From Bemisia tabaci (Eukaryota > Arthropoda > Insecta > Hemiptera > Aleyrodidae): DNA of 64,000 nucleotides. The notes beneath the pieces are model-generated. The model did no database searches, was not told the origin of the DNA, and saw only the letters and a list, made by a program, of their open reading frames with translations. Every line of letters starts with the position of its first letter. Position 1 is the first letter of the stretch. The DNA lies in NCBI RefSeq assembly GCF_918797505.1, contig NC_092794.1:71275345-71339344 (forward strand), given 5' to 3'. Below, piece by piece: positions 56,583 to 64,000 of the stretch. Position numbers and translations under genes: made by a program.

Positions 56583-57366
56583 AATGGACCACTAGACACG
56601 GTACGAATTTAAGCATTCTGATACATGTTTCTTAAGCAGAATTTCACGTAAAACACGACTCGTGCAACGAAAATTATTGAAACCAACTCCTAACAGAGAT
56701 ATTAACATTTTTATTTCACATTGGTTACAAAGAATTTGAACTGCCCGCTCACAAGAAACTCAAAGCTCTACGTGAGTCAAAGCGCGCACTACACAGAAAA
56801 AAATGGATGGTGCTGACGACAGAACCTTTTGTTCATACGGCTCCCACAGTTTCTTTGTTACACTTACAGAACTTTCTGTCGTGGGAACAGAGTACTCTGT
56901 TCCCACGACAGAAGTTCTGTTCTCACAACAGAAAAGTTCTGTAAGTGTAACAAAGAAACTGTGGGAGCCGTATGAACAAAAGGTTCTGTCGTCAGCACCA
57001 TCCATTTTTTTCTGTGTACAACGGTTTCAGCAAGCTTCTTATTCGAGCAATGTTCATTTCCCACCATAAGTTTTTCAAACTATTAGTAATTTGCTCTAGC
57101 TGAGCCAAAGCGTCAAGATTGAGGTTGCCAGATTTTTTTATCGGAGAGACGTTCATGATAAAGTTTAGCGCGCGATGTGAATCACGTAGAGCATTGAGTT
57201 TTCTTGAGCGGGTGGTTTCAATTCACGCACCAAGAATCATTAAATATCTTTGGAAGGAGTTGATTTCGGCAATTTTTGTTGTGCGCATCGTGTTTTATGT
57301 GAAATTTTGGTGAAGAAACATGTATCAGAATGCTGAAATTCGTACCTTGTCTAGTGGTCCATTACG
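56583..57366. mobile_element. Element with about 125-bp inverted arms
   Basis: The left arm (56583-56702) with ATGGACCACTAGACACGGTA, AGCATTCTGATACATGTTTC and AACTCCTAACAGAGATATT is mirrored at 57242-57366 with mismatches. The centre contains the 227-bp palindrome at 56791-57017. A third copy of the arm is at 2325-2445. Confidence 0.65.
56791..57017. repeat. Nested near-perfect palindrome, 227 bp
   Basis: The rim ACACAGAAAAAAATGGATGG continues for more than 80 bases as an exact inverted repeat (including CGACAGAACCTTTTGTTCAT). The centre holds an independent perfect palindrome CTGTCGTGGGAACAGAGT with its mirror. Both strands therefore give nearly the same open frame (MDGADDRTF...). Confidence 0.9.
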
Positions 57367-57916
57367 TTACAAACTCGTCAATTTTAACGATTAACACAGG
57401 AGGGTAGCTTCCAGTTCGAAGAAAGAACAGTTTCCTCTGAGATACGCTAATAATAATACAACATTCTGGGAAGGATGATGCGGGGTGGACTTAAATTTTT
57501 CTAATGTCAAGTTGATTTTTCGTTCTGATATTTCAGACTTTAAATTTAGGTAGCGAACACGGGGCGCCTGTCCGTAGAGGGACGTCAGTTGAATTATGCG
57601 GGAGGCGCAGACAAAACGAAATATGATCAGGAACGACTTAATTGTTAGGTTAAAATTTAAACGATTTGTAAACACACGCAACGGCGTGACGGAACGCAGC
57701 ACGTCAGTCGTGCGTCATTTGTGACACTTCAAAGACTCATCGCAGTGTTGCCTAGTTACCAATGTTTCCTCTTCTTCCTCTCTTTCATTTTCCCCTTCTC
57801 ACTCTGTAACAAGTCACAGAAAATGAAGAGAGTTTCAATTGTTATTAGTTACTACGTCAGACAATCCACAACAATTCAAGTTGCTACTTCGTAGAGCAAG
57901 GGCAAAACCAGTAGGA
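57367..57916. other. Intergenic stretch, nothing recognised
   Basis: No supported gene or element ends. Confidence 0.4.
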
Positions 57917-57918
57917 TA

Positions 57919-58136
57919 CAGGGTTATTCAAAAGTCACGCACCACTGGCCATAACTTTAGTTCTAATAATGAAATCGATTTGCGGTTTAAGACGTTTTTC
58001 CTCATATCGAGGGGGCAACTTTTTTAGGTGCTTTCCAGTTTTTTATCCTCTCGGGGGAAGGGGCGGGGGGTACCTCAAACATTCCAAATGGCCACCCCCA
58101 TCTTGGTCAGTGGTGCGTGACTTTTGAATGACCCTG
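57919..58136. mobile_element. Mariner-like MITE, 218 bp
   Basis: Ends CAGGGTTATTCAAAAGTCAC and GTGACTTTTGAATGACCCTG, flanked by TA on both sides, as in Tc1/mariner elements. The inverted repeat extends through GCACCACTG. Confidence 0.85.
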
Positions 58137-58209
58137 TATAAAACATTTTTCTTTAATTAGCGGATTTTCTCAAAATTGAAGTAGTTGCGTCTTCTCCGTA
58201 TGCAACTTA

Positions 58210-58623
58210 CACTGAAAAAAAAATCTAGGTGTGTTTACTGAGAAAAGGGTAAAATTACCAAGAATTCAGGGTTCTGTTTGATCCCAGTTTTTTCTTGGTA
58301 AAATTACCATTCATGGAATTGGTAATTTTACCGAGAAATCTCGGTAAAATTATTGAACTTTCTCGGTAATTTTACTGGACCTTGGTAAAAACGCCAATAT
58401 TTTTTATCGACTGTGGTAGAATTACCAAGATAAAATGGCAAAGTTACCGGGAATTGATTACCAATAAAAGTGGTATTCTTACCTGAAAAAAACAGTAAAA
58501 ATACCGGTTTTTAGGTAAGCTTACCAGTCTGTCTTGGTAAAATTACCAATAATTGGTAAAAACAATGAGATGGTAAAGGTACCAACGGACCGTGGTAAAA
58601 ACGCCGAGAATTTTTTTTCAGTG
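58210..58623. mobile_element. CACTG-ended MITE, copy 2 (414 bp)
   Basis: Ends CACTGAAAAAAAAA and TTTTTTTTCAGTG; TA flanks both sides. It is the reverse complement of copy 1 (8662-9076) over its whole length with scattered differences. Confidence 0.8.
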
Positions 58624-59927
58624 TATACAATTTATTTTTTGTTACTAGAGCGGCTCCAAAGAAACAGGATTCAATTTTAGTTTTAGCCACAATTCTAGCT
58701 ATTTCTATCAATTTTAGCAACACTAACACCATATCTATTTTAACATTATTGTTTTACAGGTAGAGTATTCAGAGAGCTGCGTGAAGTTGATTCTATCAGT
58801 ACTGTGCTTGATGAATGATCTCTTAAAAGAACAAAGGTTATCAGATCAATGTTTACAATATTTCTTCATGAAACAGTGTGAATTTACAAATCTTTGAAAA
58901 TGAGGGCAGAGGCAATATTTTATGCTGTACATTATGCCATTGACCATTGTGGTATACTGCAGGACATGCTGCTAAGTATCAATATACTGTATCGGTAGCT
59001 AAGAAACAACACCGCATTATATCTGACAATTTAGGCGAACATGAGTCAGCGACTTTGCCCCATCCTACAGTCTAAAATGCGCAAGCTGATGTTTCTAGTT
59101 TTGTTTCCAATCCCGTATGAGAGCGCTGTAATAACGCTGTATGGTATGTTATAAAAAAATTTCAGATTTAACCTAACAATTTCAAAAATGGCGAAGTTTT
59201 TTCATCGCCCATTTTGCGGCGATAATGTTCCTTGGCCGCCGCCAGTGCGTATTCCGTGATAAGCCTCGTATTATTATGTACTCGAAAGATGTAGAAACTT
59301 AAAGGGGGTTTAGCATGCCATGCACTTATTTTATTTTTCTCTAAGCAAGAAGATTTGACTAGTCTATAGTGTAAAATCATGAATATTCAGTTTTTTTTTA
59401 TTAAAAATAGTTAGAAAAGAGGAAACAAATGGAAAATCCTGACATATTGCACCTTCAACCCGGCAATACCGGAAAGGCTTTCATGCTGACGAAGGATTTA
59501 ATAGCATTCTTACCAACCAATTGATTCAAACAATGCTCGAATTGGCCTCACGTGCAATTATTCTTTCTGTGACCATTTTTCGGCGTCTATTTTCTCTCAC
59601 AGTCCCTTAATTTGGCTCTTCTCCACAATCGAGACGGAACAAGACGGGAAACATCTCCGGGCAGGTTTTTATTTACATTTTTTCCGACAGATGAAACATT
59701 GTGAGCGCAGGAACTTTTATTTAGAGGTGAACATTGAACAGTCTGCTACACACGCTCCCAAAGTTACTGAGCTCATGCAGAGGAAAGGTCGTAAAAATAA
59801 GTACGGATTAGTCGATCAGGCCCGCAACATGCCCCTCCGAAGTCACGCCCTTGCCTTCTAGGAACTCTGTCAGTTCACAAGATCGGAAATTGGGTTTGTA
59901 AGAAGGGATTATCCATGCCCATGTCTA
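58624..59927. other. Intergenic stretch, nothing recognised
   Basis: No supported gene or element ends. Confidence 0.4.
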
Positions 59928-59939
59928 TTGTCCATTGAC

Positions 59940-60146
59940 AAGGGGAGGAGGAGGAGGACGAGGAGGAGGAGGAGGACGAGGAGGACGAGGATGAGGAGGA
60001 GGACGAGGAGGACGAGGAGGACGAGGAGAACGAGGAGGACGAGGAGGACGAGGAGGACGAGGAGGATGAGGAGGACGTGGAGGACGAGGAGGACGAGAGG
60101 GACGAGAGGGACGAGAGGGAAGAGAAGGACGAAGAGGACGAGGAGG
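59940..60146. repeat. GAGGAC/GAGGAG microsatellite
   Basis: About 200 bases of GAGGAC-type units. The arginine/threonine-rich frame across it (59928-60236) is a repeat artefact. Confidence 0.92.
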
Positions 60147-61206
60147 AGTGCAGAGAAATTAATTTACATCGCTTTTCAGCACACGAACCTAATTGATTTC
60201 CTGAAATACACGGTTCATACTAATAATACATATTAAACCTGTACACTTAATAATTTTTTTAAAATAAAAATGGTCTGTGCCTTTTATATAACAACTCTAA
60301 AACTCTCTTCCTTGTAGAGAAACATCCCAATTCTTTTTAAACTCGTAGATTTTTGTAAGATTTTTTTTTCTTTTTTTTTCAAGAACCTTTTTGTCTTGAT
60401 TTGTCGTATTTAAATCATTCATATTTCTTTAGATTTCACCCTTTTTTGGCGCTTTAAATCTGAAAAGTCATAAGTCAGCCGCGACGGCTTTTCGACGCGG
60501 GAAAGCGCGCGACTCAAGGGTTTGCCTCTTTTGGAGTTCTACCCTCCTCCTACCCAACGAGCGCCTTTTTGGTAGGGCACAAGTTGATCGGAAGAGCATA
60601 GAGCCATCTCAATATGCAATTAGTTATGGAAGTTTAAGTCTAGCCGCCTCAGAAGCCCCCGAAACAGCTGCCTCTCATTTGTGTAGGCCCGAGTCTTATT
60701 TGTTCTTGTCACATTTACTCGGCACTCATTCCTTCTCTCTCCCCCTTGCCCAGTTTGTCCGCTGTTGCTACATTTAATAGGTAACCAATCGCGAGTCAGG
60801 TGAGTACTAACCTGCCCATTGAGAAACACCTCAAAATGGACCACTAGACAGAGTCTGAACTAGAAATCCCTATAAGTTTAAAACCGTAGAAAGCTTGCAA
60901 TTCTGCTGAGATTGTGCAACTTGGTTCTTGACATAATCCAAAACTCTCGGCCAATAATTTGTTCTTAAGCACACTCTAAATTTTTCCTTGATTTAGTGTG
61001 AAAATAATTGGACTGTGAATTTTATTTTTTGCAAAATAATACCAAAAAATCGAAAAATCTCAATGACATTAATAGCCTTTACCATACACCCATTTATAGA
61101 CAATCTCTCATCAAACAAAAGGCGCCAGAGCCCAGAGAGTGCCACAAATGGGAGTAGTATACAAATATCATGCTTTCTCATATTTTCGTAGCAATATACA
61201 TTTCGA
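60147..61206. other. Intergenic stretch, nothing recognised
   Basis: Holds one short fragment of the GGACCACTAGACA family near 60838; otherwise no signal. Confidence 0.4.
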
Positions 61207-61433
61207 TAGCTAAAGTGCGAAACCACGTATCCAATGCGGTGTTTCAAAATGTACGCCCCTCCATTTTCTTCTTATGAGGAGAAAAAAGCCAACTTTTATC
61301 GCTTGAATTGTTACAGAATATTCGCTAATAGAGAGAAAAGTTTTCGATGAAAACTAATTTTCAGGGACACCATGAAGTATTATAGGAAGTCTGCAACGTC
61401 GCAAACGGAGGTACGTGGTTTCGCTTTTTGGCC
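61207..61433. mobile_element. MITE of the GCGAAACCACGTATC family, copy 4
   Basis: Ends AGCTAAAGTGCGAAACCACG and CGTGGTTTCGCTTTTTGGCC, with internal GCAACGTCGCAAACGGAG. Confidence 0.7.
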
Positions 61434-62738
61434 GTCGATTTATTTATGTGTCTTTTTTATTAACGGCTCTGGTGCTTGCACTAGAGCTGCTATTCCGGGC
61501 GGTCTCAGCTGGGGAGTATCATTGGACCATGTTACATTGGAGAGACCGCGCGTTGGTTGATGGGAATCGGCGCCATTTTCTGCTGTTTAGGGGGGACTGA
61601 TTTTATTTTAATTGATATCTTTTTCCTGTGAGCGAATGCTATGTTGTGTAGTGTATTTTTGGAATCATGGTGATACTGTCAATAATTCAAAACGGGCCTG
61701 TGCTTTAATCTCGCACTGGAAAAAATGTACTTTACGTTTAAAATTTGAAAATTCAAATCTATAAGTTTTCGCGCTTTTTTCGAAGAATGCCGTGGTTGGA
61801 GCTTCCTAGTCATACTACTCGACATCAGCTGATAGCAAACAAAGGTTACCAAGGAAACCGTAAACGCGTAACAACTACCGTCGCCAGAGCCGCTTTCCGA
61901 CTCGAATGCGTTGGAGCTTCCTGCTTGTTTTTTATATTTATTTCATATTTCCCGCCTTACTGTTACATGGAGTTCGACTTTTCAGGACCTCCATCTGCAG
62001 TTTTGAAAATTATCTCAGTACAATTCGATATATCCTTGGAGAAATATATGATTCATGCTCAAAGTGACAACCTTGGTCCCGTCCCTTGCGAAACAGCTCA
62101 CGACCCTGACTCCTTCTCCACGTGCGACAAGTTTTCTGTTCCGAAGGGACAGTCCGTCGCGCTGATGTTTCTTTCATTACACTTCATTGTTTCCCGCGTG
62201 AATTAGTGATTTTTTAATGCCTTGACACTTTCCAAATAGCGCAAGCCCTCCCGGAAGTATTTGATTTAAGGATCCACGAACCCCTTTTAATTTCAAACGG
62301 AAGGAAAATGGCGCTGAGAAAAAGTTCGTCGTTAAATCTCAATTCATCAATCGTAAGAGACCCCGGGCGAACGTTTGAACGGTGCCAATAAGTGATTAAA
62401 AGCACCTTAAGCACCCTTCTCTCTGTGTCATTTTGTTTGTAGAAAACGGTACATGGAAAGGAATGTGCTAAAATTACAACTTTCAGTACATCCGCAATAG
62501 TTTGCGGTATTACATGTCTTCAATTTCAATAAAATTTAACATTTTTAGTTTGCATAATTTACTGAAACATCGACGAAATGTCTGTATAAAATAGAATCTG
62601 AATGTCCAAGCATCATTATTTCCAAAAGAACCGAGCCAGTGCTGCGATTTAAACGAGCTTAAGACGTGGGTCTGCAAATCCATCCGAAAAAAGATTCAGT
62701 CAAGAACCTGAAAAAAGAAGAAAGAACGAGTATCAACA
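61434..62738. other. Intergenic stretch, one long unrecognised frame
   Basis: A 153-codon plus-strand frame (61745-62206) includes a hydrophobic segment (CLFFIFISYFPPYC), but it matches no family I know and has no splice support. I would not annotate it as a gene. Confidence 0.35.
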
Positions 62739-62884
62739 CACTGAAAAAAAAATTGCTATAATACGGTGACAAATCACCAAATTAGTTAAATCAACGTACC
62801 CGGTGTTCTTAATCTATTTTGATGAGTTGTCACCTTTTTTCATTATTTCATGTGTTGATTTTAGCAGTTTTTTTTTTTTCAGTG
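62739..62884. mobile_element. CACTG-ended MITE, short form (146 bp)
   Basis: Ends CACTGAAAAAAAAATTGCTA and TAGCAGTTTTTTTTTTTTCA with GTG. CA flanks both sides. An inner GGTGACAAATC faces GAGTTGTCACC. Confidence 0.75.
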
Positions 62885-64000
62885 CACAGCCGAAGACAGG
62901 AAACACGTGTTCGGGCCCCTTTTTAAACTTTTCTCCCAAATCTGAGCGATACCTAATTGACAGCATACAGCAGAACATTGAGAGCTTACGCTTCGCGTCA
63001 TCGCGCCTTCAATTTTTCAGATGCAGCATGGACGTCCATGAAGTACGAATAGTTGTATCTCTGCGCCGTCGTGAACGCGCATCCTTTCCCTCTCTTTATT
63101 TCCATTTTGTGTTTATTTTCGTTCATCTTATTCGTAATGGTGCTTCAAGCATTACGCGAGTAACACAGCCGAAGGTCGGAGAGATGTGTTCGGGCCTCTT
63201 TCTTGACTTTTCCCCCGAATTTGAGCGACACCTCATTGACAGCATATACTGCCGTGATAGCGAAGAGAGCCGTAAGTGCAAAAATGAAGTTCTGAGAAAA
63301 CGGGCTCAGAAGCTTCTAAGTGGAACATTTTATTGAAAGAGGCCTCCGTTCTTTGTCTAATTGCCACTATTCGTCCGGAAGACTCCTAGAAATCTTTTGG
63401 GGGATTAAAACTCGACCGACTTTATTTTAAAGTACATGAAAAAGGTAAAATTCAGTTTCGTGTTAGGTTACTGTTAGGCAAGACAGCCGTAAGTGCTATC
63501 TTCTACATGCTTTCGTGCGTTTGGACGCACAACAAACACATTTTCAGGTTAGAAATTGGCAGAAGAGGGCGGCACTTCACCGGGGAGCACTGTTTTCATT
63601 GCCTCTCATGCACCTGCGGCTGTCTTGAAAAAAACTAAGTCATTTTTTGTGCACTTACGGCTTTCTCATACGTCTCGTTTTCATTAAATTACGATGAATT
63701 TTGCTGTTTTAGCTGTCTCAGTAATTTCATCGAAAAGAGTTGGGACGAATTTTGAGGAAAACTCGATTTCGAAAATTTTGCATTTACGGCTCTCTTCGCT
63801 ATCACGGCAGTATAGCAGAGCACTGAGAGCTCACACTTCGCGTCATCGCGCCTTCAATTTTTCAGATGCACCACGGACGTCCATCAAGTACGAATAGTTG
63901 TATCTCTGCGCCGTCGTTGACTCGCATCCTTTCCCTCGCTTTATTTCCATATTGTACTTGTTTGGGTTTGTCTTATTCGTAATGGTTCTTCAAGTAGTAG
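62885..64000 (+). repeat. Tandem duplication with 279-bp period, second unit split by a MITE
   Basis: CACAGCCGAAGACAGG at 62885 and CACAGCCGAAGGTCGG at 63164 start two units that share GTGTTCGGGCC, TTTTC-CCC, TTGACAGCATA, CGCGCCTTCAATTTTTCAGA and GAATAGTTGTATCTCTGCGC. The second unit is interrupted at 63249-63810 and continues off the window. The 177-codon frame at 62803-63336 spans this repeat and is not a credible gene. Confidence 0.8.
63249..63810. mobile_element. CTGCCGTGATAGCG element (family B), 562 bp
   Basis: Ends CTGCCGTGATAGCGAAGAGA and TCTCTTCGCTATCACGGCAG are perfect inverted repeats extending to GCCGTAAGTGC / GCATTTACGGC. TATA duplications are perfect (63245-63248 and 63811-63814). 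The uninterrupted paralogous site lies near 62966. The GCCGTAAGTGC motif recurs inside. Confidence 0.92.

Noticed and set aside
59928..60236. 102-codon Arg/Thr-rich frame.
   Set aside because: Translation of a GAGGAC microsatellite.
61745..62206. 153-codon frame with one hydrophobic segment.
   Set aside because: No family similarity that I can name and no supporting signals; reported only as an unexplained frame.
62803..63336. 177-codon frame with two similar halves.
   Set aside because: The halves are the 279-bp tandem DNA repeat, and the frame starts inside a MITE and ends inside another.
1..64000. CRISPR arrays, bacterial promoters, ribosome binding sites.
   Set aside because: Eukaryotic sequence; no regularly spaced short direct repeats or operon structure.
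1..64000. Retroelement reverse transcriptase or viral genes.
   Set aside because: No frame shows polymerase motifs such as the Y/F-x-D-D box in context, and no long terminal repeats were seen.

Overview
The window is eukaryotic DNA, most likely from an arthropod and quite possibly an insect. It has no operons or bacterial-style gene packing. GT-AG spliced exons of an animal membrane-protein family occur at the left end, and the rest is a dense patchwork of DNA transposons (Helitron, Transib-like, hAT-like, mariner-like, CACTA-like and several unassigned MITE families). The species cannot be fixed from sequence alone.

Layout. At 1-5.5 kb, minus strand, lie three exons of a nose-resistant-to-fluoxetine (NRF-6)-like multipass membrane protein. 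Its gene enters the window at 5488 and leaves at base 1, and its first intron (about 3.9 kb) is filled with repeats, including a Helitron 3' end that stops 34 bp from the splice donor. From 5.6 to 9.4 kb there are degenerate repeats and a CACTG-ended element. From 9.4 to 11.4 kb two satellite-like arrays face each other. At 11.6-14.1 kb sits a 2.53-kb palindromic element with CACAGTGG ends and a 5-bp target-site duplication, which looks Transib-like. From 14.2 to 23.5 kb there are scattered MITEs and long stretches where I recognise nothing. At 23.5-28.1 kb a deleted minus-strand Helitron abuts, and may be interrupted by, a plus-strand Helitron. A second copy of that plus-strand Helitron, of exactly the same length (2773 bp), lies at 32.5-35.2 kb inside a 253-bp-class MITE. 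From 35 to 64 kb there is a succession of MITEs, foldback elements and palindromes, many with clear target-site duplications.

How the parts work together. The only confident host gene is the NRF-6-like one. No autonomous transposase or intact Helitron replicase is visible: the Helitron helicase is a pseudogene with the same stops, frameshift and altered Walker B residue in both copies. The elements here were therefore presumably mobilised in trans by enzymes encoded elsewhere. The target-site duplications give internally consistent insertion signatures: 4 bp for CTGCCGTG-ended families, 5 bp for CACAGTGG-ended, 8 bp for CAGTGGCG-ended, CATTGGCG-ended and CAGGGCCGG-ended, 2 bp for CACTG-ended, and A^T for Helitrons.

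Three further stretches look like possible host exons (22270-22475, 49157-49429 and 52240-52431, all minus strand), but none is secure. No rRNA, tRNA, CRISPR, viral or toxin gene was recognised.
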